A stretch of 12,043 nucleotides of DNA from Bryobacterales bacterium. GTDB taxonomy: Bacteria; Acidobacteriota; Terriglobia; Bryobacterales; Bryobacteraceae. This document shows, one piece after another, positions 1-7,700 of the stretch (positions within the stretch are counted from its first letter, which is position 1; every line of letters begins with the position of its first letter). The stretch is from contig JAUZEU010000804.1 of NCBI GenBank assembly GCA_030838885.1, positions 1 to 12,043 on the forward strand, given 5' to 3'. The position numbers and the translations under genes are program-made. Below the pieces are notes generated by a model. It had not been told where the DNA came from. It saw nothing but the letters and a program-made list of their open reading frames with translations, and did not search any database.

Positions 1-1938
1 GAACGCAAAGATGGTGGATCCTGACGCGACTGCGATCAACTCTTTGCCGTCGAACGAGTAGGTCATCGGAGATGCTTTCCACAAGTTGTTTGTCTCGAAG
101 CTCCAGAGAACTTTTCCCGAAGAGGCATCGGCGGCCATGAACGCTCCGCCTTCAGCGCCAAGAAACACCAGACCAGTTGCCGTGGCCAGCGTGCCGCCCC
201 AGGATTGCGCGGGCCCGGGCTGAGGCAGTTCCCAAACGACCGCACCAGTCCGTATATTCAGAGCCTTTAAAACCCGCACGGGTTTTGGATCGTCCGCGGT
301 GCGCTGTGAGCCGCCCAGGAAAGTCTTGCCAGCCGCCCACTCCGCACCTTCGGATTTCCGATAGATGCTGCATTTCTCAAACGTCTGGAAGTACAGGAGC
401 CCCGTGGCGGGATTGTAGGAAGGAGAGAACCAGTTTGTAGCTCCGTCCTGCGATGGGCAAACCAGAGTGCCCGCTGCGGTAGGTTCCTGATTCGGTAGTT
501 TGACGGGCCGGCCATCCGTACCGATTCCGCTTGCCCATGTCACCTTGCTCAGAAACTGCTTCGCCAGCAAGAGCTTGCCATCGACTCTGTCGAAAACGTA
601 AAAGAAGCCATTGCGGTCGGCATGAAGCATCAACTGCCGCTGTTTCCCCTGCCACTCCGCGTTGATCAAAATCGAGGTTTCTGTCGCGTCCCAGTCCCAG
701 AGATCGTGCGGCGTGAACTGGTAATGCCATTTGAGCTTACCCGTCTTGCGGTCCAGTGCGAGAATGCAGTCGGAGTAGAGATTGTCACCGCCGCGTCTAT
801 CACCGTTGTATTCTTCACTGGGGTTTCCCGTTGGCCAGTAGACGGTGTCGAGTTCGGGATCATAGCTGCCGGTAAACCACGTGGGCGCGCCGCCATGTGC
901 GCTGCTGTTGGCCGGCCAGGTTTCCGAACCAGGTTCCCCGGGCTTTGGAATCGTGGAGAAGCGCCACGCCTCTTTCCCCGTAGTCTGATCGAACGCGACA
1001 ACAAAACCATTCGCGCCGTGTTCGCCGCCCCCAACCCCGGAGATGACCAGATCGCCGGCGGTGAGAGGGGCAGAACTTGCGAAGTAATTCAAATGCCAAT
1101 CCGCAATCTCTGAGTCCCACAGCACGTCTCCAGTGAAGCGGTTGAGTGCAACCAGGTGAGCGTCGCCTGTTTCGAGAAAGGCGCGGTCGCCTGCAACCGC
1201 TACGCCGCGGTTTGCCGATCCATTCCCTGACATTCCGGGTGTTCTCGGCCTGCGGTAACGCCAAAGCTGACGGCCGGTTCCTGCGTCAAGCGCATAGCAT
1301 TCGTTTGGACTGGTGATGTACATCAGCCCGCCGGCAACCACGGGCGTCATCTGCAGATTTCCCGCGTTGGGCACGGTGAACGACCACTTTGCGGATAAAC
1401 GAGAAACGTTGGTCTTATCGATCTGTTTCAGCGCGGTGTAGCGGTTGCCGCGCGGATCACCGTTATAGGCTGGCCAATCGGTGTCGGAAGTTACTTCGCG
1501 GAAGCGCTCTCCGGCGCGGCGCAGCAAATGAATCCGCTGATCGTCCGTTCGCAGCTGCAGATCCGAAAATCCCTCCCCCAGCACTTGCCCGTCCAGTATC
1601 TTGCCGTCTGTTGTCTGGACTTTTCTGCGTTCCACGGGTGCGCCGGGGCGCGTCTGAATCCGGCGGAGATACGCGACGAGACTGGTCATCTCGGGATCAG
1701 GCGCGGGATTTGGCGGCATACCCCGGTTGGGGAGCCCATCGTGGATGAGAGTGATCAGATCTTTGTCATTGTGAGATGGCAGGCGCCCGACGATCGACGG
1801 ACCCATCTCGCCGCCCCTGCCATCCGACCCATGGCATCTGGAACAACGGCTCTCAAAGGCGGCACCGCCGGGATCGGCATTTTGGGCATACAGGGCTGAC
1901 GCGAGAAACAGGAAGGCGCAGAGGCTTGACTTGGACAT
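1..1938 (-). CDS. Cytochrome c-PQQ quinoprotein dehydrogenase (3' end cut by window edge)
   Basis: This is probably a periplasmic PQQ-dependent alcohol or sugar dehydrogenase that passes electrons to its own heme domain. The frame is open from ATG 1938 through base 1: 646 codons with no stop, so only the extreme C-terminus is missing. Residues 1-19 are a Sec signal peptide (MSKSSLCAFLFLASALYAQ). A class I cytochrome c follows, with CSRCH at 32-36 and probable distal ligand Met74 (RGMPP). Residues about 103-148 form a small extra segment, and 154-646 are the eight-bladed propeller (opening WPAYNGDPRGNRY). By comparison with methanol dehydrogenase, E306 and N372 (TGNP) are metal ligands, D415 the catalytic Asp and R442 the catalytic Arg; D417 gives a D-W-D motif. 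The usual vicinal Cys-Cys before NRG is replaced by GNGSANRG (238-245), but C494/C523 may form another disulfide. Acidobacterial 'empty quinoprotein' relatives are an alternative. No clear ribosome binding site precedes the ATG. It lies 58 bp after the DUF4440-like gene and may be cotranscribed with it. Confidence 0.9.
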   Translation of the reverse strand, partial: MSKSSLCAFLFLASALYAQNADPGGAAFESRCSRCHGSDGRGGEMGPSIVGRLPSHNDKDLITLIHDGLPNRGMPPNPAPDPEMTSLVAYLRRIQTRPGAPVERRKVQTTDGKILDGQVLGEGFSDLQLRTDDQRIHLLRRAGERFREVTSDTDWPAYNGDPRGNRYTALKQIDKTNVSRLSAKWSFTVPNAGNLQMTPVVAGGLMYITSPNECYALDAGTGRQLWRYRRPRTPGMSGNGSANRGVAVAGDRAFLETGDAHLVALNRFTGDVLWDSEIADWHLNYFASSAPLTAGDLVISGVGGGEHGANGFVVAFDQTTGKEAWRFSTIPKPGEPGSETWPANSSAHGGAPTWFTGSYDPELDTVYWPTGNPSEEYNGDRRGGDNLYSDCILALDRKTGKLKWHYQFTPHDLWDWDATETSILINAEWQGKQRQLMLHADRNGFFYVFDRVDGKLLLAKQFLSKVTWASGIGTDGRPVKLPNQEPTAAGTLVCPSQDGATNWFSPSYNPATGLLYFQTFEKCSIYRKSEGAEWAAGKTFLGGSQRTADDPKPVRVLKALNIRTGAVVWELPQPGPAQSWGGTLATATGLVFLGAEGGAFMAADASSGKVLWSFETNNLWKASPMTYSFDGKELIAVASGSTIFAF

Positions 1939-1996
1939 GCGTTTTCAGGGCTTGCACCGAGACTATCACGAGCGAGATTTCGGTCACGAAGCGGCG

Positions 1997-2428
1997 TTAC
2001 TTTGCCAGGCGAGTGGCTTGCCGGGAGGCCAGGCGCCACTGGCCGGAGTTCTTCACCCACACGTGCAGAACATCCATGGGGACGATGTTGGTGGGGCTGT
2101 GCCAAAGGTCGACCCGGCCTGTGACCAGCGCGGTGTTGCCGTACACCCGAACGTTCTGGTTTGAGTACTCGATTTTCGTGATGACCGATGATCCGGTTGT
2201 GTTCGCCTTGATCACATCCGCTTTGGATTCGATCTGTCCGCCCGAATGCACGTACCTCAGGTCGTCATTCAGCAACTTGTCGAGTGCAGGCCCGTCGCGG
2301 TGGATCAGGGACTGACTCAGCGCATTCATGGCGGCCAGTACGGTTTTCGATTCCGCGTCGGAGTCGGCACCGCATAGCGTGCCTGCCAGAACAAATGCGC
2401 TCATTAACAGCATTGAAATGATTTTCAT
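1997..2428 (-). CDS. Exported NTF2-like (DUF4440/SnoaL-type) protein
   Basis: The 143-residue product has a Sec signal peptide (about residues 1-20, MKIISMLLMSAFVLAGTLCG; there is no proper lipobox, since Leu precedes the Cys). The rest resembles a single NTF2/SnoaL-like cone fold. An N-terminal helix with the 'ALDKLLNDDLRYVHSGG' pattern is followed by 'ITKIEYSNQNVRVYGNTAL' and a last strand 'DVLHVWVKNSGQWRLASRQ', the hallmark layout of DUF4440. This length is typical of the family. Members bind small ligands or act as accessory or enzyme domains, and no substrate can be assigned. The start at 2428 gives a good signal peptide, although the upstream AAAGAAAAC is only a weak ribosome binding site. 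The quinoprotein gene follows 58 bp downstream on the same strand, so the two are probably one transcript and share the periplasm. The family call is fairly safe; the function is unknown. Confidence 0.85.
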   Translation of the reverse strand: MKIISMLLMSAFVLAGTLCGADSDAESKTVLAAMNALSQSLIHRDGPALDKLLNDDLRYVHSGGQIESKADVIKANTTGSSVITKIEYSNQNVRVYGNTALVTGRVDLWHSPTNIVPMDVLHVWVKNSGQWRLASRQATRLAK

Positions 2429-2666
2429 ATTGTTTTCTTTGGGACCCGGCCCGCCGCAAGCTTATCAAAGTATACGGCCTGGAACAGGCCCAATGTTCTG
2501 ATGAGAATCATTCCCGGCCGGTGCGGGTTGCTGTGACTTTGGCCTTGTTATTCAGGCCTTCGGCAACGCCGCTGGGAAGCAGCTTCTGGTCGCAGATAGT
2601 GGAGGATGAGTTTGCGGCGCTGACGCAGGGCTGTTGCAGACAGTGTTGCCGCAACATCGCTCATTT
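2429..2666. other. Intergenic region with two small GGCCT/AGGCC dyads
   Basis: This 238-bp gap holds no convincing gene. It contains two short dyads with identical arms: GGCCT-N5-AGGCC at 2476-2490 and GGCCT-N8-AGGCC at 2541-2558. On the minus strand a TATACT hexamer (2474-2469) could be a -10 box for the DUF4440-like gene, but no good -35 lies at normal distance. A small TGTTG-CGG-CAACA hairpin just after the stop at 2667 has no T-tract. A promoter is expected here, but none is well supported. Confidence 0.3.
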
Positions 2667-3716
2667 CTACGGCCGTACGGAACGTATCAGATCTTCCTGC
2701 ACTTGCGAAAAGCCCGAAGGTACTTCGAACCACACGGCGTCTACGGAAGCGGAAGAGTAGCGCGTCACCTCCATTGTCATCTCCATAAGAGAGCCGGGGG
2801 CAGAAGTGTTAGTCCCGCCAGCCTGCGGGTTAGCATCAGCAACGGTGGTGTCGTCTTTCTTACGCCGTCCGAGCCCACCCACGCCGAACCGCCCACCGAT
2901 GGCTGCACCGAGCGCGCCGCTTACGGAAGGAGTGGTCACGGGAGCGCGTGGCGGCTGAGCCTGGGACTGCTCCAAATGGTTCGCATCTCCTTCTACATTG
3001 CCGCCGACCTTCATGGTTGAGATGACGGGCATGCCGTCCAGCTTTGATCCCTCTTTATAAAATTCTCCCATTGCACGCGCGATGTCTGGCCGGTTCATGA
3101 TCGGGTTCGTGCCCGGCATCCAGGAGAGTTTTTCGCCCATGCGGCGGTAGTAATCACGTACTTCCTGATAACCCGCCACGTTCGGTGCGATCCACATGTC
3201 CGTCACCATATCCAGGCCGCCCCGAGCGCCGGACTGTGCATCCTTGCCCTGGATCGCCATGGTCATCACAATCTCGTGGACTTCGTTGCCGTTGATCGAC
3301 TTCGTCTGGCCAGTGTCCCGCAATTTGACGTCAACGCTGACATCAGGAGCGGGCTGAGCACTGCCTTTTTGCGTCTTCCGCAGCATCTCGTCCATTGCCT
3401 GCTTCATCTGTGCAAACGTACTGACTGAGTACGTCTTAGCCGCATAGTTTATATGTGTGATCGTTTCCTTATCGATATCTGTAATAGTGGCGGAGTCGGG
3501 AGTTTTGTGAACCATGCGATTGCCTTTGATGGCAATGGTGGACTGAATCGGGTCCATCGTTTTACGCGCATCCTTTGAGAATGCACCCGCAAACTTCATC
3601 ATGCCGATGAGAGCTCCGCCAGTAATTTTGCTGGTCTGATCATAGGTAAAGTCGGCTTGCAGATCTACTGCCGGAATACCGATCAGAACCACCATAAATG
3701 CTCTGCCAACGGTCAT
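2667..3716 (-). CDS. Exported protein of unknown function (acidobacterial type)
   Basis: I cannot name the family; it looks like an exported protein common in Acidobacteria, possibly DUF4412-like. The frame is open up to 3929, but the start is placed at ATG 3716. That ATG has AGGAG seven bases upstream, begins a signal peptide (residues 1-21, MTVGRAFMVVLIGIPAVDLQA), and avoids overlap with the transporter gene. The 349-residue product contains a beta-rich stretch at 22-100 ('STIAIKGNRM', 'ATITDIDKETITHINYAAKTYSV') of the kind seen in periplasmic lipid-carrier-like folds. A Gln/Pro/Ala linker and a segment ending 'TDMWIAPNVAGYQEVRDYYRRM' (172-193) follow. Residues 245-308 are a low-complexity insert containing ALGAAIGGRFGVGGLG (268-283) and then RRKK. 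The C-terminal strand-like end is 310-349 ('MEMTMEVTRYSS', 'DAVWFEVPSGFS'). There are 125 bp between it and the transporter stop, so it may have its own promoter. Confidence 0.82.
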   Translation of the reverse strand: MTVGRAFMVVLIGIPAVDLQADFTYDQTSKITGGALIGMMKFAGAFSKDARKTMDPIQSTIAIKGNRMVHKTPDSATITDIDKETITHINYAAKTYSVSTFAQMKQAMDEMLRKTQKGSAQPAPDVSVDVKLRDTGQTKSINGNEVHEIVMTMAIQGKDAQSGARGGLDMVTDMWIAPNVAGYQEVRDYYRRMGEKLSWMPGTNPIMNRPDIARAMGEFYKEGSKLDGMPVISTMKVGGNVEGDANHLEQSQAQPPRAPVTTPSVSGALGAAIGGRFGVGGLGRRKKDDTTVADANPQAGGTNTSAPGSLMEMTMEVTRYSSASVDAVWFEVPSGFSQVQEDLIRSVRP

Positions 3717-3723
3717 AAGAGAT

Positions 3724-3728
3724 CTCCT
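3724..3728 (-). promoter_or_regulatory. Ribosome binding site (AGGAG)
   Basis: Minus-strand AGGAG (top strand ctcct) lies seven bases before ATG 3716. It is the clearest Shine-Dalgarno in the window and decides the start of the exported 349-residue protein against the longer in-frame ATG at 3929. Confidence 0.75.
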
Positions 3729-3841
3729 GACAAGCCGTATTGCCACGACGATGATACCGCGGCCGAAGCCCGGGTGAAGCCGGAAATAAATCAGCAGGAG
3801 TGATATAACAAACAATTCCAATAGTCGGCGCGTCGGGCGCT

Positions 3842-5050
3842 CTAGGCTTGCTGAGTCACACCGGGTCGATTGCAAAACGTGTTCCAGATTAGCAGCAACG
3901 CCGACATTGTGCAGGCCAGAGCGACCCACTGCAGGAGACCGGCGAAGCCAATTGACCCTCGCAGAAAGCCGGCGAGGTAAATCATTAGCGTCGCTGCAAT
4001 ACCACCGGTCATATTCAGCAGGCCCGAGGCCATGCCAAATTGAGTCCGGGGGACCACTTCGTAAGCGGCAGCGAACACGTTCGCAATCATGAGACCCGCA
4101 AAAAAGCCATAGAACGAAGAGAACAGGGTCGCGTAGAAGAGCGAGTGTACAGCGAATGTCAGATAGCCGAATGGCGCAGCCAGGATCATTCCTGCTGCGG
4201 CGATGTAGAAGCGGGCCGGCGGTATGCGGGGGGCGAGGCGGTCGGCGAGGATACTACCGGTCAGGACTCCGCAACCACATGCAACCTGGACGAAGACCGT
4301 ACCCTGAAAGCCACTTGCCGTCATCGAGAGGTGATACCGCTCCGCCAGAAACGACGGAAGCCAGGCATAGAAGATCCAAAGCATGGCGCAGTGTGCGAAG
4401 AAGGCGACCGAGAGCGCAACATAGCCTGCTGACAGGAAGGCTGTGCGCGCGTTCTGCGGCATGAAAATCTTCGCCGGGGGCACGGAAGGCGGAAGTTTTC
4501 GTGCGAGGAAGGCCGCGTAGACCGAGCCGGCCAGTGCCGCGAAAGTGCAACCTGTGCGCCAACCCTGGTGGTCGGCCATCCAGCCGCCATACCAGCCCCC
4601 GGCTATGATACCGGCGAGCTGCGCGGATTGATGGATGCCCAGCGCTCTCGAGCGGGTAGAGGCGGAGTGGGCTTCGGCCAGCATTGCCACGGCGGCGGGG
4701 TAGTAAAGAGCTTCGGTAATGCCCATCATTGCCCGCCACCAGAGGAAGACCGGCACTGACTTGCTGAACCCACACGCAAGCGTGGCGAGACTCCAAAGAA
4801 CCATGCTGGCGACGATCATGCGTTCACGGCGCAGCCGGTCGGCAAGCCATCCGGCTATTGGCATGGCGAGCGAATAAACCCATGTGAAGACGGAACCGAT
4901 GAGGCCCAGTTGTGTGTCTGTGAAGTTTAAATCGGACTTCAATGCGGGGTAGATGGAGAAGACCATCTGCCGGTCAATATAATTGAGGCCGAGCGCGATC
5001 CAAAGGAACGCGACTAACCAGTACGCACGATGATGGCCGGTATCAATCAA
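3842..5050 (-). CDS. MFS transporter, ACS-like (organic/sugar acid)
   Basis: This inner-membrane major facilitator has about 402 residues and 12 predicted hydrophobic segments. The first contains 'ALGLNYIDRQMVFS', and the loop between segments 2 and 3 carries motif A as GWLADRLRRER (67-77, Asp71-Arg72). The pattern 'LKSDLNFTDTQLGLIGSVF' resembles the anion:cation symporter family that imports hexuronates, aldonates and related carboxylates. The reading frame extends to an ATG at 5335, but everything before residue 1 here is hydrophilic, non-family and antisense-free overlap with the enolase gene. The proposed start is TTG 5050, eight bases inside the 3' end of the enolase gene (TTGATTGA), which fits translational coupling; GGAG lies about 14 bases upstream. 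With the enolase and M81 genes it forms one operon, probably supplying their substrate. Substrate identity is inference; an MFS transporter is nearly certain, the start moderately so. Confidence 0.87.
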   Translation of the reverse strand: MIDTGHHRAYWLVAFLWIALGLNYIDRQMVFSIYPALKSDLNFTDTQLGLIGSVFTWVYSLAMPIAGWLADRLRRERMIVASMVLWSLATLACGFSKSVPVFLWWRAMMGITEALYYPAAVAMLAEAHSASTRSRALGIHQSAQLAGIIAGGWYGGWMADHQGWRTGCTFAALAGSVYAAFLARKLPPSVPPAKIFMPQNARTAFLSAGYVALSVAFFAHCAMLWIFYAWLPSFLAERYHLSMTASGFQGTVFVQVACGCGVLTGSILADRLAPRIPPARFYIAAAGMILAAPFGYLTFAVHSLFYATLFSSFYGFFAGLMIANVFAAAYEVVPRTQFGMASGLLNMTGGIAATLMIYLAGFLRGSIGFAGLLQWVALACTMSALLLIWNTFCNRPGVTQQA

Positions 5051-6191
5051 GCCTGGCCCGAAGCTCCGCGAGAGGCACGCGCGAGTGTTGGGCGAGCGCT
5101 TCCAGATCGATGTGAACGCCCAGGCCGGGTTTGGCGGGAATGGCCAGCATGCCATCGCTGTCGAGATGCCAGCCACCCACTGCAAGCTCATCGATAAAAG
5201 GCGAACCCGTGAGGTATTCGACCAGGTCAGTATCGTGGAAGGCGGAGGCGAGTTGCAGGTCGGCGGCAAGTCCAACGACGGTGTTCCACCCGTGCGGGAT
5301 GAAGCGGATGCCATGGTCGCGAGCCATCTGCGCAATGCGGCGCTCTTCGCTGATGCCTCCTACTTTGGTGACGTCCGGCTGCACGATATCAAACGCGCCT
5401 GCTTCGAGCCAGGGCTGAAAAGACTGACGCCTGGTGAGCACTTCCCCACCCGCGATGGGCACGGGGGAACTCTGGCGCAAATTCACGTAATCCTGGAGGG
5501 CGTCCGGATGAAGAGCTTCTTCGAACCAGTGGACGTCGAAGTCCGCGAGCATCTCGGCCGTCCGGAGAGCCCACTTGTAATTACCGGGCCAGAAGGCGTC
5601 GCTTGCACCCGCGTCCACCATCAGCAGTGCTTCGGAGCCGATTGCTTCGCGGGCAGCGTCGACAATGGCTTCGTCCATTGCGTTGCTCTTGCGTCCAAAC
5701 GGCCCCCAGCCGATCTTGAAGGCGCGGAAGCCCTGCGCCTTCACCGGCAGCAGCACGTCGGCCATTTGTTCGGGTTCGCGCATCAATAAAGACGCATAGG
5801 GCCGCACGCGCTCGCGATAGCGTCCACCCAGAAGACGGCCCACCGGCTGGCCTGTGACTTTACCGAGAATATCCCAAAGCGCGATGTCGATACCGCTGAT
5901 GGTGTGCGTGATAGCGCCTCCGCGGCCGAGCCAAAAGGTGTTCTGGTGAAGTTTCTCGGTGACGCGTTCTGGTTCGAGTGCATTCTCGCCGGCGAACAGA
6001 GGCCGCAGAACGGAAAGGGAAGCGCGCACCAGGTCCTCACTGGTGAAGACGCTGCCCCAGCCCACTATGCCTTCGTCGGTGATGACTGCAATGAGCGTGT
6101 GTACACAATCTTCAGGCTGCAGCTCGTTCGACCAGCCGCCTTCTGGCGTACTGCCACGGAGGCCGAAGGCGTGGACGTCGCGAATTTTCAT
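5043..6191 (-). CDS. Enolase-superfamily enzyme, mandelate racemase subgroup
   Basis: The 382-residue product is a full-length mandelate racemase/muconate lactonizing-type enzyme. These Mg-dependent cytoplasmic enzymes abstract the proton alpha to a carboxylate, giving racemisation or dehydration. The N-terminal capping domain (1-125) includes 'IDIALWDILGKVTGQPVGRLLGG'. The barrel carries the three metal ligands D193 (LMVDAG), E224 (HWFEE) and E250 (AGGE). The general acid/base residues are K159 on one face and the Asp-His dyad D273 (QPDVTKVGG) and H300 (IPHGWNT) on the other, which places it in the mandelate racemase subgroup. The usual Lys-x-Lys is Ala157-Phe158-Lys159, so the first Lys is missing, and an unusual loop GWGPFGR (161-167) follows. 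Sugar-acid dehydratases such as tartrate, rhamnonate or gluconate dehydratase are the likeliest kin; the substrate is unknown. Its ATG overlaps the M81 stop by one base (TAATG), with GAGG 12 bases upstream inside the M81 gene. Confidence 0.92.
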   Translation of the reverse strand: MKIRDVHAFGLRGSTPEGGWSNELQPEDCVHTLIAVITDEGIVGWGSVFTSEDLVRASLSVLRPLFAGENALEPERVTEKLHQNTFWLGRGGAITHTISGIDIALWDILGKVTGQPVGRLLGGRYRERVRPYASLLMREPEQMADVLLPVKAQGFRAFKIGWGPFGRKSNAMDEAIVDAAREAIGSEALLMVDAGASDAFWPGNYKWALRTAEMLADFDVHWFEEALHPDALQDYVNLRQSSPVPIAGGEVLTRRQSFQPWLEAGAFDIVQPDVTKVGGISEERRIAQMARDHGIRFIPHGWNTVVGLAADLQLASAFHDTDLVEYLTGSPFIDELAVGGWHLDSDGMLAIPAKPGLGVHIDLEALAQHSRVPLAELRARLD

Positions 6192-7693
6192 TATTTGTTG
6201 GATCCTCGTTGAAAGATGGTGGCTTTCGGCGTGAACGTGACGTTGTCGTCCAGTGGAAAGACGGGTCGCGAGCAGCGTGTGTGGCCCAGGCTTTTCAGAT
6301 TGGGGCTGGTGGAGCCCGGTGCATCCACGTTGATGACGAGTTGGGCCCCTTCGTCGAACATGTGGGGCTGGCAGTGCGGCGACTTCACCACTACGGCATC
6401 GAAGTGTGCCGGATCCTGCCCGAGCGCGTAGAAGAGCGAACGGTCATAGAGGCTGACCGCCTTGCTGGTGACGGCGAGGGAAATGTTATCGAGTTGCAGA
6501 AGTGCAGTGGGGCCGCCGTTCCACATGCAGCCGTGTGACTCACTGCGGAACTGTCCGTCATGCAGGATGCGCACGCGGACTTCGAGCTCAAGTGGCAGGA
6601 AGCGAGCGGTATCCAGGCTGCCGCCGATTTTGACGCGGATGGTTTTGCCGACACCGGCGGCAAAGGCCTGCGCCACGGCTGGTGCATCGACAATCGGGAC
6701 GAGAGCAGTCCGGCGGAACCCTGCCTCCAGAAGGGCGCGGAGGATCGCATTACTGTCGCCGGAAGCGCCGGAACTTGTGGCATCGGCGGCATCGACGAGG
6801 ACGACGCGGCCAGTCGCTTCCGCAGCCATGCGAACGCTTTCGGTCAGTCCGGTGACTGGCTGTTGAAGATGGTCGCGCATCTCCCAAAACTGGCTGGCAA
6901 TACGAAGCGCTTCGCATTCGGCGAGATTGGCATCGCCATCCGTTACGACAAGGACGTTGGTTCGCAGATCGGGAACATCGGTGAAAGGATTGCCGATGAA
7001 CATGCCGGCCGACAACCCGGACGTACTGTTCTCAACCGCAATACAGTCGCGGACGCAGCGTCCGAACATGCCGGTGGCGGTCTTTAATTCATTGCCTCTG
7101 ACGAGTGCCGGGATCGCGACGCGTGCGGTGACGGGATGTACTTCACCAGCAAGAATTCGGAGAAGCAGTCGGGCGGAGCGTTCGCCGGTTTCGAAGAAAT
7201 CGACGTGCGGGTAAGTGTGGTACAGAACGACTGCGTCGGAGTGTTCGATGATTGGGTCCGTGAGGATGCCGTGCAGGTCAAGGGACGTAACGATGGGGAT
7301 GCGATCGCCTACGATCCTGCGTGTCTCGGCGAGAAGATAGCCCTCGATATCATGTTCCGTTTCCGATGCGAACGCACCGTGCAATGAGAAGTAGATGGCA
7401 TCTACGTCACTGTTGGCGCGGACGGCGTCCAGGAATTCGGCTGCGATGTGACGGAAGTCGGCGTCGGCGAGCGTGCCGCCAGAGGTGATGGCGCGGCAGC
7501 TATAACCGGGGATAACAGCGACTTCGGGATGAGATGCGAAAACGTGGAGTGCTCCGCCGACTTCAGTGCCGATATCCCGATGAAGTTCGAGTATGTCGGC
7601 ACCGTGCGTGATAGAGAAATCACATAGGCGGCCGAGGACTGGGTTGAAGGACGAGATCTCCTGTTTGCATTCGTTGACGAGGATGCGGTGCAT
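6191..7693 (-). CDS. M81 family metallopeptidase (MlrC-like)
   Basis: The 500-residue product has the family's usual length and canonical start 'MHRILVNECKQEISSFNP'. M81/MlrC proteins are zinc hydrolases of small amide or peptide substrates; MlrC itself acts on linearised microcystin. Candidate metal or active-site residues visible here are E8/E12 in NECKQE, H105 (SLHGA), D139 and H141 (DLHG), and H159/H163 (YHTYPHVD). The C-terminal MlrC domain has the loop D301-AADATSSGASGD-313 where most relatives read D-NPGGG-GD, and VVVKSPH at 434-440. There is no signal peptide, so it is cytoplasmic. It opens the enolase-transporter block: its TAA shares one base with the enolase ATG. No good Shine-Dalgarno precedes it, but a TATAAT within an inverted repeat lies immediately upstream and probably drives the block. 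A true microcystin substrate is not implied; a small amide or lactam in a catabolic route is more likely. Confidence 0.92.
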   Translation of the reverse strand: MHRILVNECKQEISSFNPVLGRLCDFSITHGADILELHRDIGTEVGGALHVFASHPEVAVIPGYSCRAITSGGTLADADFRHIAAEFLDAVRANSDVDAIYFSLHGAFASETEHDIEGYLLAETRRIVGDRIPIVTSLDLHGILTDPIIEHSDAVVLYHTYPHVDFFETGERSARLLLRILAGEVHPVTARVAIPALVRGNELKTATGMFGRCVRDCIAVENSTSGLSAGMFIGNPFTDVPDLRTNVLVVTDGDANLAECEALRIASQFWEMRDHLQQPVTGLTESVRMAAEATGRVVLVDAADATSSGASGDSNAILRALLEAGFRRTALVPIVDAPAVAQAFAAGVGKTIRVKIGGSLDTARFLPLELEVRVRILHDGQFRSESHGCMWNGGPTALLQLDNISLAVTSKAVSLYDRSLFYALGQDPAHFDAVVVKSPHCQPHMFDEGAQLVINVDAPGSTSPNLKSLGHTRCSRPVFPLDDNVTFTPKATIFQRGSNK

Positions 7694-7700
7694 GGCCAGC

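Noticed and set aside
1776..2315. Plus-strand reading frame of 179 codons spanning the quinoprotein start and the DUF4440-like gene
   Set aside because: It crosses two real minus-strand genes and their spacer, and its translation resembles no protein family.
2645..2656. TGTTG-CGG-CAACA hairpin as a terminator after the 2667 stop
   Set aside because: The stem is five base pairs with no T-run, too weak for a Rho-independent terminator.
3717..3929. Longer start (3929) for the exported 349-residue protein
   Set aside because: It would overlap the transporter gene and bury the signal peptide and strong AGGAG site at 3716.
5051..5335. N-terminal extension of the transporter to ATG 5335
   Set aside because: The 95 extra residues are Pro/Ser/Trp-rich, lack membrane character and overlap the enolase gene by almost 300 bases.
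5085..5789. Plus-strand reading frame of 234 codons opposite the enolase gene
   Set aside because: It mirrors the codons of a full-length enolase-superfamily gene with all catalytic residues intact, and has no recognisable domain or ribosome binding site.
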